NCBI RefSeq assembly: GCF_002754245.1
Contig: NZ_PEEX01000001.1
Location: forward strand, 124,001-188,000
Direction: 5' to 3'
Origin: Chryseobacterium sp. 52
GTDB taxonomy: Bacteria; Bacteroidota; Bacteroidia; Flavobacteriales; Weeksellaceae
DNA length: 64,000 bases
This document shows positions 54,049-64,000 of the stretch, in pieces. Each line of letters begins with the position of its first letter. Within the stretch, counting starts at the first letter, position 1. Position numbers and translations under genes: made by a program. The notes under the pieces were generated by a model. The model was not told where the DNA came from and did no database searches. It was given only the letters and a program-made list of their open reading frames with translations.

Positions 54049-54798
54049 ATGTCTCAAATTGCGATAAATACCTCACAAAATGTAAATATTAACTTTAATA
54101 TTGCCAGTGTTGGGGAAAGAATGCTCGCCTTCATTATCGATCTTTTGATAAAGGTTGCCTATGTTGTTATTGTATTCTATCTTTTCTTCAACATTTTTGA
54201 TCTTGGGTATTTACTAACCGGACTTGATCAATGGTCTGTTATGGCAGTTTATATTGTCCTGACGTTCCCTGTTTATATTTATCCTGTTGTTTTGGAAAGT
54301 CTGATGGAGGGACAGACTCCCGGAAAAAAACTCATGAAGATCAGGGTTGTAAAAATTGATGGCTACCAGGCCAGCTTTGGAGATTATCTTATAAGATGGA
54401 TGTTCAGGCTGATCGATACGTCAGCTGCCGGTGTCATAGGACTGATTTCTATGATTGTTTCTAAAAATAACCAGCGTCTGGGCGACATTGCTTCCGGCAC
54501 TGCGGTAATTTCTTTAAAGAACAACATCAATATTTCTCATACAATCTTAGAAAATATCAACGAGGGCTACGTTCCATCATTCCCTCAGGTCATTGCATTA
54601 AGTGATAATGATATGAGGATCATCAAAGATAATTATACTAAAGCACTGAAAGTAGATGACCGACAGATCATCAGCAAACTATCGGAAAAGATCAGAGGTA
54701 TTTTAAAACTGGAAGCGGATTCTGTAAAAATGACGGAAAGACAGTTTATTAATGTAGTGATTAAAGATTACAACTACTATACAGGAAAGGATAATTAA
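54049..54798 (+). CDS. RDD family membrane protein
   Basis: 249 aa with an RDD domain: GERMLAFIIDLLIKVAYVVIV (split as GERMLAFIIDL), SLMEGQTPGKKLMKIRVV, and the arginine/aspartate pair RLIDTSA, over three to four membrane helices (about 25-150), followed by a soluble helical C-terminal tail. The ATG at 54049 is preferred over the in-frame ATG at 53956, whose extension reads through the opposing SpoIIM gene. Divergent to spoIIM with 27 nt between start codons. Confidence 0.85.
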   Translation: MSQIAINTSQNVNINFNIASVGERMLAFIIDLLIKVAYVVIVFYLFFNIFDLGYLLTGLDQWSVMAVYIVLTFPVYIYPVVLESLMEGQTPGKKLMKIRVVKIDGYQASFGDYLIRWMFRLIDTSAAGVIGLISMIVSKNNQRLGDIASGTAVISLKNNINISHTILENINEGYVPSFPQVIALSDNDMRIIKDNYTKALKVDDRQIISKLSEKIRGILKLEADSVKMTERQFINVVIKDYNYYTGKDN

Positions 54799-54968
54799 AG
54801 GGTCAAGAGTGAATTTTGCTTTGCAAGTGAATGATCAGTTTATTTTAATACAAAATGTCCTCGACGTTTTATTGATTGAAAAAATTAGCTGCAAGCAGAT
54901 TTACAATGAACAAAGTCTTTTTACGCCCCGGTGCAATTTTTGTATCTTTAATAGCAAAGCTTTGAATT

Positions 54969-55259
54969 ATGAAATTTGAAAACAATAAATCAGGAAATGG
55001 TGGTGTTCTTACACTGAACAATGACATAAAAGAGGTAGGAAGACTTACCTATACTATTTTTCCTGAAGATCATAAATTTATTATTTCTTTTGTCCTGGTA
55101 CATCCAGAGTTTGAAGGTCGGGGAATGGGGAAATATCTGGTTGAGGAAGCCATAAAATTTGCCAGAGAAAACAACTGGAAGGTATATCCTCACTGTTCTT
55201 ATGCCAGAGCTGTCATGACCAGAATGAGTGATGTGGATGATATTTTTTTAAAGAACTAA
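54969..55259 (+). CDS. small GNAT N-acetyltransferase (YjdJ-like)
   Basis: 96-aa minimal GNAT protein with the acetyl-CoA loop in FVLVHPEFEGRGMGKYLVEEA (split here as VHPEFEGRGMGKYL), then FARENNWKVYPHCSYA. Substrate unknown. Its 3' end overlaps the convergent glycosyltransferase gene by 12 nt, with no terminator between. Confidence 0.85.
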   Translation: MKFENNKSGNGGVLTLNNDIKEVGRLTYTIFPEDHKFIISFVLVHPEFEGRGMGKYLVEEAIKFARENNWKVYPHCSYARAVMTRMSDVDDIFLKN

Positions 55260-56219
55260 TACCTCATTCACCAAAATCTGCTCAATATCGTCCGGGTAAT
55301 CTACTTTTAAGTGATAGTCTGAAGCTACCCATTCCATAATTTCCTGAGGTTTTAACACTTTAGAATTTGGAATTCCCATTAAATCCAGGGCACTGGCATT
55401 GCATTCCTGCTCATACTGGTTGTGAATAGGGATTACAAAGAGTTTTTTATCCATAAAGAGGGCTTCCGCCGGAGTTTCAAAACCTGCATTGCATAAAATG
55501 CCATCACAGCTTTCAAAATATTTTAAATATTGGATCTCATCAATAGGGAAAACTTCTACGTTCTTTACTTTCACCTGTACTTTACTGTGTTTTGAAAATA
55601 CTTTCCACTGTACAGGAATCTGTTTTAAAACTTTGATGATATTTTCATCTGCAAAACTTGGAAGGTAAACCAGATAGTAGCCTTTTTTATCCGGGTTAAG
55701 ATTTCTGATCTTATGCCTGATCACTGGTTTTTTGATCTGTGGATGATAATTTTCAAAGTGAAAACCTATTTTCCTTTGACTGGGAACGTAATATTTCAGA
55801 ATCAATTCGCCCAGAAAATCTTTCTTTTCTGGTTTTGGTGTTTCCGCAAAGCTCATGGAAGCCTGATGGCTCAGTTCAATCATGGGAAGCTTTTTCAATT
55901 TACCAGCCCATCCGGTTAAAGGTTCATAATCATTAATGATCAAATCGTACCGTGAAAGCTCCAATTCTCTGATTGTTTTTGCGGCTTCTATAAATTTATT
56001 TTCGGTAAATGTTTTGCGATAGGATAAACCGCCTGTTTTATTGTAAAGGAGGGAAATTCCACGATATTGGAAGTTAATGTCAAAATCAGCCTTTAACTGC
56101 GACTGATGACCACTGATCAATGTGTCAACTGAAGCGTATTTTTTGAGGATAGGAATAATTTCCTGTGCTCTGGCCACGTGCCCGTTTCCGGTTCCTTGAA
56201 ATGCATACAGAACTTTCAT
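55248..56219 (-). CDS. glycosyltransferase-like protein (GT28/MGT type)
   Basis: 323-aa protein with a GT-B fold look: FQGTGNGHVARAQEI at the N-terminus (a glycine-rich NDP-sugar loop like MurG) and CNAGFETPAEALFMDKKLFVIP at the C-terminus (donor site, split as CNAGFETPAEALF). The Bacteroidota family is commonly annotated as a glycosyltransferase for envelope lipids. It starts directly after the stop of the LpxH-like gene (TAA then ATG), so the pair is co-translated. Confidence 0.8.
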   Translation of the reverse strand: MKVLYAFQGTGNGHVARAQEIIPILKKYASVDTLISGHQSQLKADFDINFQYRGISLLYNKTGGLSYRKTFTENKFIEAAKTIRELELSRYDLIINDYEPLTGWAGKLKKLPMIELSHQASMSFAETPKPEKKDFLGELILKYYVPSQRKIGFHFENYHPQIKKPVIRHKIRNLNPDKKGYYLVYLPSFADENIIKVLKQIPVQWKVFSKHSKVQVKVKNVEVFPIDEIQYLKYFESCDGILCNAGFETPAEALFMDKKLFVIPIHNQYEQECNASALDLMGIPNSKVLKPQEIMEWVASDYHLKVDYPDDIEQILVNEVLVL

Positions 56220-57044
56220 TTAAGAAAAATTAGTTACTATTTTCAGAAGTTCAGAACTGTCCATATCTGAGATCTCTTCTGCTTCATCATCTTTGAGTGA
56301 ATCTTTGTGGTCGTCGTAATAGAATATTTTCCATTCTTTATCATGATATTCCAAAGCTGACAGGTTCTCAATCCAGTCTCCGGAATTCAAATAAGTACAT
56401 GATCCTTTTTTATTAACGACTTCACGGATCTGAGGCTGATGGATATGCCCACAAACTACGTAATCATAATGGTTATCAATAGCAAGTTCAGAAGCTGTGA
56501 GTTCAAAATCCCCGATATACTTCACCGCTTTCTTTACATTGTTTTTGATCTTTTTAGAAAATGAATATTTCTCTCTGCCCATTTTTTCCAGAAACCAATT
56601 GACAACATTATTGATCACAATCAGGAGGTCATAGCCTTTCCCTCCGAGTTTAGCGATCCATTTTGAATGCTGGACCGATGCGTCGAAGACATCTCCATGG
56701 AATATCCAGGTCTTCTTTTGGTCAATATCAAGACAAATTTTGTTGCAGACCTTCAGTTTTCCCAATTCAAAATCGGTAAACTTACGGAACATTTCATCGT
56801 GATTGCCTGTAATATAGTAGACCTGTGTATTTTTAGTCGCAAACGAAAGGATCTTTTTAATCACTTTCAAATGAGGTTTAGGGAAGTAAGACTTTTTAAA
56901 CTGCCAGATATCAATAATATCACCGTTCAAAACTAATGTTTTAGGCTGGATAGAATTGAGATAGCGTAACAGCTCTTTAGCCTTACATCCATAAGTTCCC
57001 AAATGAACATCCGATATGACGACTAACTCAACGTTTCTTTTCAT
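56220..57044 (-). CDS. UDP-2,3-diacylglucosamine diphosphatase-like metallophosphoesterase
   Basis: 274-aa calcineurin-like phosphoesterase close to LpxH, which releases lipid X in lipid A synthesis. Metal ligands are in SDVHLG, NGDIIDIWQF, TGNHDEMF and CGHIHQP. The ATG at 57044 is chosen over the TTG at 57056. The coupling to a glycosyltransferase suggests a shared envelope-lipid substrate. Whether it is the main LpxH of the cell cannot be told. Confidence 0.82.
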   Translation of the reverse strand: MKRNVELVVISDVHLGTYGCKAKELLRYLNSIQPKTLVLNGDIIDIWQFKKSYFPKPHLKVIKKILSFATKNTQVYYITGNHDEMFRKFTDFELGKLKVCNKICLDIDQKKTWIFHGDVFDASVQHSKWIAKLGGKGYDLLIVINNVVNWFLEKMGREKYSFSKKIKNNVKKAVKYIGDFELTASELAIDNHYDYVVCGHIHQPQIREVVNKKGSCTYLNSGDWIENLSALEYHDKEWKIFYYDDHKDSLKDDEAEEISDMDSSELLKIVTNFS

Positions 57045-57100
57045 AGTTTTATACAAAGAAACTAATTGAAAGTTAACTGTATATGAATGCTATATTATTT

Positions 57101-57841
57101 TTACAGTGAATTCATCAGCTCTTCTGTGATCTCCATGTTATGATAAACATTCTGAACATCATCATCATCTTCAAAACGTTCAAGCATTTTCATATTGGCT
57201 TTGAACTGCTCTTCATTTACTTCTTTACTATTGTTTGGAATTCTTTGAAGTTCTGCACTTTTAGCTTCAATTCCCAGTCCGTCTAATTTATGTGACAATG
57301 ACCCGAAATCTTCGAAAGCTGTAGTGATCATTACTTCTTCTTCATCTTTTTCCACATCTTCAGCACCACCATCAATCATTTCCATTTCAAAATCATCCCA
57401 GTCCATTTTGATTTGAGATAAATCGAGAGTAAAGATTCCTTTTCTGTCAAAGATAAATGCCAACTCTCCATTCTTACCCAGATTACCATCAAATTTATTG
57501 AAGATAGCTCTTACGTTTGCAACAGTTCTTGTCGGGTTATTGGTTGTACATTCTACAAAAAATGCAACGCCACCCTGTCCGTATCCTTCGTATGTAATTT
57601 CTTCATAGTTTTCAGCATCAGCACCTCCTGCTTTTTTGATGGCTCTTTCTACGTTGTCTTTAGGCATATTGGCCCCTTTAGCATTCTGGATACATCTTCT
57701 TAACGCCGGATTGGCTTCAGGATCTGTTCCTCCGGCTTTTACAGCCAGTGCAATGTCTTTACCTATTTTAGAGAAAGTTTTGGCCATTTTATCCCATCTG
57801 GCCATTTTAGAAGCTTTTCTATATTCAAATGCTCTTCCCAT
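57101..57841 (-). CDS. YebC/PmpR family regulator
   Basis: 246-aa YebC-family protein (start MGRAFEYRKASKMARWDKM as MGRAFEYRK, then KTFSKIGKDI, NMPKDNVERAIKK, EGYGQGGVAFFVEC and TRTVANVRAIFNK in pieces). Proposed roles are transcription regulation and, for the YebC2-like group, relief of ribosome stalling at polyproline. An AT-rich -7 box candidate TAATTTTG lies at 57861-57868. Confidence 0.92.
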   Translation of the reverse strand: MGRAFEYRKASKMARWDKMAKTFSKIGKDIALAVKAGGTDPEANPALRRCIQNAKGANMPKDNVERAIKKAGGADAENYEEITYEGYGQGGVAFFVECTTNNPTRTVANVRAIFNKFDGNLGKNGELAFIFDRKGIFTLDLSQIKMDWDDFEMEMIDGGAEDVEKDEEEVMITTAFEDFGSLSHKLDGLGIEAKSAELQRIPNNSKEVNEEQFKANMKMLERFEDDDDVQNVYHNMEITEELMNSL

Positions 57842-57888
57842 TTTAATTTTTAAATTTCAACAAAATTAACTAAAAGTCTACAAAAAAA

Positions 57889-57917
57889 AAATACCCCCAA
57901 AAAAATTGGAGGTATTT
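57889..57917 (-). terminator. terminator after ompA-like gene
   Basis: 12-bp stem (aaatacccccaa/ttggaggtattt, one G-U pair in the minus-strand RNA) with A-runs and T-runs on both sides. Confidence 0.8.
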
Positions 57918-57935
57918 ATTATTTAGAAAAATTAA

Positions 57936-59423
57936 TTATTTTTTCTTTTTAGCTGGAGCTTTCTTCGCCGGAGCTTTTTTAGCACCTTTCTTAACCGCTT
58001 TAGCTACAGTTAAGTCATTTTTCTTGTAAGTTTCCCACTCAGATCCTGAGATAGCTCTTACAATAACTTTTCTGTCTTCTTGTCTTGCAGCATCAGAAGC
58101 TGTTGCAGGAATTTTAGCTTCCTGAGATCCGATACCGATAGATTTCAATGTTGAAGGATTAACACCTCTAGCTTCTAGAGCACCTACTACAGCAGCAGCT
58201 CTTTCTTTAGAAAGTTTCAAGTTGTAAGCAGCAGCACCTTTAGCATCTGTCATACCTACTACTACGAAGTTTTCAGCATCAGCATCTTTAATGATCTTAG
58301 CAGCGTTATCTAATTTTTCGCTAGACTGAGGTCTGATTGTAGCTTTGTTGAAATCAAATAAGATATCTTTCAATGCTTCAGTAGCTACGATAGCAGTTGC
58401 CTTCTTAGGAGCAGGACATCCGTTGTATTCTGGAAGACCTGGAACTGTAGGACAAGCGTCATCTTTATCTAAGATTCCGTCACCGTCTGTATCTGGCCAA
58501 GGACAACCGTTGTTTTCAGCAGGACCTGCTACTGTAGGACAAGCATCATCTTTGTCGATAACACCATCACCATCAGTATCTGGCCAAGGACAACCGTTGT
58601 TTTCAACTGGACCAGCTACTTCTGGACACTGATCGTCTTTATCTGGAACTCCATCACCGTCTGTATCAGGACATCCTTGGAATTCTGGTAGACCTGGAGT
58701 ATCTGGACAAAGATCATCTTTATCTAGGATACCATCCTTATCTCTATCTCTGTTACCAAATCTGAATAAAATTGATGCAGAAGCCTGCCAAAAGTTTGCA
58801 ACTGTAGATTTATCACCTGGAGTTGAAACATAGTCACCCTGAACACCAAGACCGAAGTTCTTAGTTACCCAGAAGTTAGCACCAGCACCTGTAGCAACAG
58901 CAAAGTGATTAGCTTTCCCATTTTCGTTACCACCATCTCCATTTGTAACATTCTCACCGTTAACATCAGTTCTAGGGAATGTAAGTGCAGTATAGTCATG
59001 TCTTAAATAGTTAGCACCAACTCTTAAGTATGGGTCGAACCAAGATTCTTCATCCCATAAAAGACCCGCTGCTTTAGCTTGGAAACCAAGACCTGTCATT
59101 AGGAAAAATTCTTTTCCCATGTTGAATCTCTTATTGTCTACATTACCTACGGAAGTCTGCCAGTCAATAACTAAACCTTTACCGATGTTTCTAGCAACTG
59201 TTAATTTAGATAATGGAGGTGTAATTGAGAAGTTGTTCACATTGAACATTGTCTTCGTCAGATTTTTTGCAGCAAAGGTATTACTAAAGTCACCTCTCTG
59301 TGCCGTATGGTTTTCCGCGTGAGCACCAACCCCGATTAACCACGGATTGTTGGTAGTCTGAGCGAACACAGTAGAAGCAACCGTAAGTGCCAATGCTGAA
59401 ATTCCTAATTTTAGATTTTTCAT
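57936..59423 (-). CDS. OmpA-type outer-membrane protein with thrombospondin-3 repeats and lysine-rich tail
   Basis: 495 aa: signal peptide (about 1-21), beta-barrel (about 25-225), four calcium-binding TSP3 repeats (about 225-330; DTDGDGVxDKDD with paired Cys), an OmpA peptidoglycan-binding domain (about 345-455; LFDFNKATIRPQSSEKLD, NLKLSKERAAAVVGAL), then a tail of AKKAPAKKAPAKKKK type. It links the outer membrane to peptidoglycan; probably very abundant. The basic tail is unusual. A well-formed promoter precedes it. Confidence 0.9.
   Translation of the reverse strand: MKNLKLGISALALTVASTVFAQTTNNPWLIGVGAHAENHTAQRGDFSNTFAAKNLTKTMFNVNNFSITPPLSKLTVARNIGKGLVIDWQTSVGNVDNKRFNMGKEFFLMTGLGFQAKAAGLLWDEESWFDPYLRVGANYLRHDYTALTFPRTDVNGENVTNGDGGNENGKANHFAVATGAGANFWVTKNFGLGVQGDYVSTPGDKSTVANFWQASASILFRFGNRDRDKDGILDKDDLCPDTPGLPEFQGCPDTDGDGVPDKDDQCPEVAGPVENNGCPWPDTDGDGVIDKDDACPTVAGPAENNGCPWPDTDGDGILDKDDACPTVPGLPEYNGCPAPKKATAIVATEALKDILFDFNKATIRPQSSEKLDNAAKIIKDADAENFVVVGMTDAKGAAAYNLKLSKERAAAVVGALEARGVNPSTLKSIGIGSQEAKIPATASDAARQEDRKVIVRAISGSEWETYKKNDLTVAKAVKKGAKKAPAKKAPAKKKK
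58420..58750 (-). repeat. coding tandem repeat for TSP3 units
   Basis: Four units of roughly 75-105 nt inside the ompA-like gene, encoding DTDGDG-type calcium loops with CP and NNGCPWP spacers. Two neighbouring units are almost identical at the DNA level, so the number of units could vary by recombination. Confidence 0.75.
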
Positions 59424-59452
59424 AGAATTAAATGATTAAATAATTGATAATG

Positions 59453-59484
59453 CAAAATAAATATAATTTTTCTTTATAAACAAA
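59453..59484 (-). promoter_or_regulatory. promoter of ompA-like gene
   Basis: Minus-strand TTTG (complement of 59481-59484) and TTATTTTG (complement of 59453-59460, 7 of 8 to TAnnTTTG) are 20 nt apart, about 30 nt before the start codon. Confidence 0.65.
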
Positions 59485-59500
59485 GTTTTTTGAATGATTT

Positions 59501-59959
59501 TTAACTTTTCTTTAATATTCTATCCAGGTTACGTTTATTTTCTCTATCTTTTATCGCTTCCCTTTTATCAAAGAGTTTTTTCCCTCTGGCAAGCGATATC
59601 AGCACTTTAGCTTTACCCTTGTCTGTGATATATAACTTAAGAGGTATAATTGTGTTACCAGCATCCTTTAACTTTTTTTCAAGTTTCTGCAATTCTTTTT
59701 TGTGCAACAGCAATTTCCGTTCCCTTTTTGTTTTGTGATTATAAAAAGTTCCCAGTTTATACTCATCAATCATCATATTAATAATGTATAATTCCCCATC
59801 AATAAACTGACAGAAGGATTCTGTAATGGATGCTTTAGATGAACGCAAAGATTTTATTTCTGTTCCCGTCAAAACCATCCCAGCTTCAAATTCTTCCAGG
59901 ATTTCATATTCAAAACGGGCTCTTCTATTTAATATACTGACTGTTTTCTCGATCTTCAT
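59501..59959 (-). CDS. smpB: SsrA-binding protein
   Basis: 152-aa SmpB, which delivers tmRNA to stalled ribosomes. NRRARFEYEILEEFEAGMVL as NRRARFEYEI, GTEIKSLR, KRERKLLLHKKEL and the basic C-terminal tail ending DRILKKS are present. The tmRNA gene itself is not in the window. Confidence 0.95.
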   Translation of the reverse strand: MKIEKTVSILNRRARFEYEILEEFEAGMVLTGTEIKSLRSSKASITESFCQFIDGELYIINMMIDEYKLGTFYNHKTKRERKLLLHKKELQKLEKKLKDAGNTIIPLKLYITDKGKAKVLISLARGKKLFDKREAIKDRENKRNLDRILKKS

Positions 59960-60082
59960 TTTAAAATTCGTGTAATTATATGGACTTGGGCTTCACCCAA
60001 TTCTTCATTAAGTCTCCCCTTTGAGGCTTCATCTTATTTAATTTCATTAATGAAATATATAAAAAAAATACCTAATATTTAA

Positions 60083-61777
<1,695 letters not shown>

Positions 61778-61810
61778 TCTTTTAAGACAAGATTAAAATT
61801 CATAATAAAG

Positions 61811-61842
61811 AAAATTCCTCAAAGGCAACTTTGAGGAATTTT
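61811..61842. terminator. bidirectional terminator
   Basis: Perfect 14-bp stem aaaattcctcaaag/ctttgaggaatttt with tetraloop gcaa, between convergent genes. Confidence 0.92.
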
Positions 61843-61863
61843 TATTTTTAAATGAAGATTAAA

Positions 61864-62676
61864 TTATTTTGTAAGCTTGGTTTTTGGAATCGCAACTGTT
61901 CCCGGATCTTTCCATAAACCGTCTTTTTCGGCTCTCTTTTTAACAGCCTGTGCTCTTTTTTCACTGTCAGGGTGAGAGTTAAACATTTTTTCAAAACCAG
62001 TCTGTGTACTTCCTTCCGAAAGCAAAGCTAATTTTTTGAATGCAGAATAAGCTCCTACTACATTATAGTTATTAGCTTTCATAAAGTCGTAAGAATACGT
62101 ATCTGCTTCAGATTCCTGTTTTTTGCTGTGTGAAGCATCCAGGAATTCGTTTGCCATTTTTCCTATCTGACTTTCATTTAATGTAGCTACAGCTCCGGAT
62201 GCCGATGATGCCGCGTCTAGTGCTGCCGCTTTTAAATAAGCAGACTTAATAGCATCTTTAGTATCCTGATTTTTCACGTGACCGATCTCGTGGCCGATTA
62301 CTGCTAATAGCTCCTCATCTGTCATGATGTCCATTAACGAAGAAAACACACGAACACTTCCGTCTGCACAGGCAAAAGCATTAATGTCTTTTACTTTGTA
62401 TACTTTATAGTTCAAAGCAAGACCATCCTGAGATTTGTGTTTTCCGAAAAGTTTGTTAAGTCTTACGGTATAAGGATCTTTAGGACCTGCAACCTGGTTG
62501 TTTTTATCCATCCAATCAACAGATTCTTTTGACAGTTTCACCGCGTCTTCATTGGTAAAAGTAAGGGCTTTTGCTCCTTTCGAAACAACACCTGCAGCTT
62601 TTCCAAGATTGATTTTCTGTGCTGATACAGCATTCATTGCTCCTAAGAATAGAAGACAGATTGTAATTTTTTTCAT
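61864..62676 (-). CDS. M48 family metalloprotease
   Basis: 270-aa exported zinc protease. Signal peptide (about 1-20, ending SAQ), HEIGH (H129, H133 ligands, E130 catalytic) in VIGHEIGHVKNQD and the third ligand in KQESEADTYSYDFM. It resembles the periplasmic BepA/LoiP/YcaL group for envelope quality control. The ATG at 62676 is preferred to that at 62682, two residues upstream, because it begins MKK. A minus-strand TATCTTCG just upstream may be the -7 box. Confidence 0.85.
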   Translation of the reverse strand: MKKITICLLFLGAMNAVSAQKINLGKAAGVVSKGAKALTFTNEDAVKLSKESVDWMDKNNQVAGPKDPYTVRLNKLFGKHKSQDGLALNYKVYKVKDINAFACADGSVRVFSSLMDIMTDEELLAVIGHEIGHVKNQDTKDAIKSAYLKAAALDAASSASGAVATLNESQIGKMANEFLDASHSKKQESEADTYSYDFMKANNYNVVGAYSAFKKLALLSEGSTQTGFEKMFNSHPDSEKRAQAVKKRAEKDGLWKDPGTVAIPKTKLTK

Positions 62677-62773
62677 AATCATTTTTAATTTGGATCGCGA
62701 AGATAGATATTTTTTTTAACATTCAGTAAGTCAAGTTCATCCACTATCATTTCAAAATGCTGTTTTTTTTCCT

Positions 62774-62781
62774 TATTTTTG
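62774..62781 (+). promoter_or_regulatory. -7 box of recJ
   Basis: TATTTTTG, exact TAnnTTTG, only 4 nt before the ATG at 62786. Transcription would start at or next to the start codon, suggesting a leaderless mRNA. Confidence 0.5.
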
Positions 62782-62785
62782 TGAA

Positions 62786-64000
62786 ATGAGTCAGAAATGG
62801 ATTTACAAGCCCGAACCCGACGAGGAAGTTGTGGACAGATTAAGTTCGTCACTTGGTTTTGGTACTTTTGAATCTAAACTCCTCGTTTTAAGAGGAATTG
62901 ACAATTATCAAAAGGCCCGAGAATTCTTCAAGCCCAACCTTAACGATATACACAATCCGTTCTTAATGGCAGATATGCAGAAAGCTGTAGAGCGTATCGC
63001 AACTGCAATTGAAAATGGTGAAAAAATACTGGTTTACGGAGATTACGACGTAGACGGAACAACGGCTGTTGCCGTTATGTATCTTTACCTCAGCAAAATT
63101 GTTGAGAAAAAGTATTTAGATTACTATATTCCCGACAGAAATTCTGAAGGATACGGAATTTCTACCGAAGGAATTGATTTTGCCAAAGAAAATGGTTTTT
63201 CACTGATCATCGCTTTAGACTGCGGGATCAAAGCCATTGATATGATAAAATATGCCCAGGATAAGAATATTGATTTTATTATCTGCGATCACCACCTTCC
63301 CGGTGATGAGATCCCAAATGCAGTGGCTGTTCTGGATCCGAAGAGAAATGACTGCAGATATCCTTTTAAAGAACTTTCAGGATGCGGTGTAGGCTTTAAG
63401 CTTTGCCAGGGACTGAATACCATCTATAAAATCCCGGAAGCAGAATTATTTGAGCTTACCGACCTTCTTGCTATTTCCATTGCAGCTGATATTGTTTCGA
63501 TGACTGGTGAGAACAGGGTATTGGCTAAAATGGGCTTAAAAGTTCTCAGAAAGACAAGAAATCTGGGATTAAGATTATTGATTCCTGAAGACAGGCTGTC
63601 TCATTTTGAAATTTCAAATATTGTTTTTGAAATCGCACCAAAAATTAATGCTGCAGGAAGAATTTCCCAAGGAAAAGCAGCGGTGGAATTGATGGTTTCT
63701 GATAATCTGAAACATGCCAATCAGATCGTAAGTAATATTATGGATCTGAATGATGAAAGGCGTGAGCTTGATATGAATTCTACGCTTTCCGCTTTGAACC
63801 AAATCATCGAATCCCAACAGCAATCAAAGCATTCTACGATTGTTTATCATCCTGAATGGAATAAAGGGGTAATCGGTATTGTTGCATCCAGACTTATTGA
63901 AACCTATTATAAGCCTACTCTGGTATTCACAGACGGTAATAATGGAGAAATGGTGGCTTCTGCCAGATCCGTTTCTGACTTTGATGTACATGAGGCGCTT
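62786..64000 (+). CDS. recJ: single-stranded-DNA-specific exonuclease RecJ, 5' part (runs off window)
   Basis: The first 405 codons of RecJ, open to the window edge. The start MSQKWIYKPEPD is at an ATG. DHH-phosphoesterase motifs: YGDYDVDGTT (D86, D88, D90), LDCGIKA (D145), CDHHLPGD (D168, H169, H170) and NAAGRISQGKAA as INAAGRIS, then the DHHA1 segment SVASR-like GIVASRL. It acts in recombination and mismatch repair by degrading 5' single strands. Full length would be about 570 aa. Confidence 0.94.
   Translation, partial: MSQKWIYKPEPDEEVVDRLSSSLGFGTFESKLLVLRGIDNYQKAREFFKPNLNDIHNPFLMADMQKAVERIATAIENGEKILVYGDYDVDGTTAVAVMYLYLSKIVEKKYLDYYIPDRNSEGYGISTEGIDFAKENGFSLIIALDCGIKAIDMIKYAQDKNIDFIICDHHLPGDEIPNAVAVLDPKRNDCRYPFKELSGCGVGFKLCQGLNTIYKIPEAELFELTDLLAISIAADIVSMTGENRVLAKMGLKVLRKTRNLGLRLLIPEDRLSHFEISNIVFEIAPKINAAGRISQGKAAVELMVSDNLKHANQIVSNIMDLNDERRELDMNSTLSALNQIIESQQQSKHSTIVYHPEWNKGVIGIVASRLIETYYKPTLVFTDGNNGEMVASARSVSDFDVHEAL

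Noticed and set aside
58420..58750. Regularly spaced repeats resembling a CRISPR array
   Set aside because: They encode TSP3 calcium-binding units in frame within the ompA-like gene, and the units are not separated by unique spacers.

Overview
This window is a piece of chromosome from a member of the Bacteroidota, most likely Chryseobacterium or a close Weeksellaceae relative. The signs are low GC content, many promoters with the TAnnTTTG -7 box and an upstream TTG/TTTG, few Shine-Dalgarno sequences, a type IX secretion (T9SS) cargo gene, a YbiT-like ABC-F gene, bacillithiol synthesis (bshA), split methionine synthase and a MoxR/DUF58/SpoIIM/RDD membrane island. The genus is an inference from gene content and style, not from a database match. 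Almost everything is housekeeping or envelope biology. I see no prophage, insertion sequence, CRISPR array, rRNA or tRNA gene.

Region by region: 0-11 kb holds a secreted GH92 mannosidase, dihydroorotase (minus strand), a lipopolysaccharide-type flippase, a sugar nucleotidyltransferase, then a tight run of DUF4292 lipoprotein, an EnvC-like amidase activator with a dead LytM domain, TatA, DUF4254, a small lipoprotein and RibA. 11-17 kb holds two small lipoproteins, a GH3 hexosaminidase, BshA, DUF2851, PspC and a GNAT protein. 17-20.5 kb holds three tandem paralogues with a carboxypeptidase-regulatory-like domain followed by a SIMPL-domain protein. At 20.6-23.8 kb lies an AddA/RecB-type helicase-nuclease, followed by an intergenic cluster of DnaA boxes. 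24-34 kb holds ferritin, two secreted low-complexity proteins, 4-alpha-glucanotransferase, a T9SS cargo protein, CysS, DinB, FolE and an acetyltransferase-like protein.

34.8-44.1 kb is the regulatory highlight: a methionine operon on the minus strand. It starts with a recognisable promoter and a SAM-I riboswitch, then metX, a homoserine dehydrogenase with ACT region but no kinase, metZ, a four-helix-bundle gene, both halves of a split MetH, and metF. A hairpin that buries the TTG start codon of metX lies just after the aptamer and is the likely expression platform.

44-64 kb holds a GH63-like glucosidase, an OsmC protein, the SpoIIM/DUF4129/DUF4350/MoxR/DUF58 membrane island with a divergent RDD gene, a glycosyltransferase plus LpxH-like phosphoesterase pair, YebC, an abundant OmpA-type porin with a histone-H1-like tail, SmpB, an ABC-F protein with one dead ATP site, an M48 protease and the 5' part of recJ, which runs off the end. 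The spacer between moxR and DUF58 holds the decayed 3' end of a second four-helix-bundle gene.
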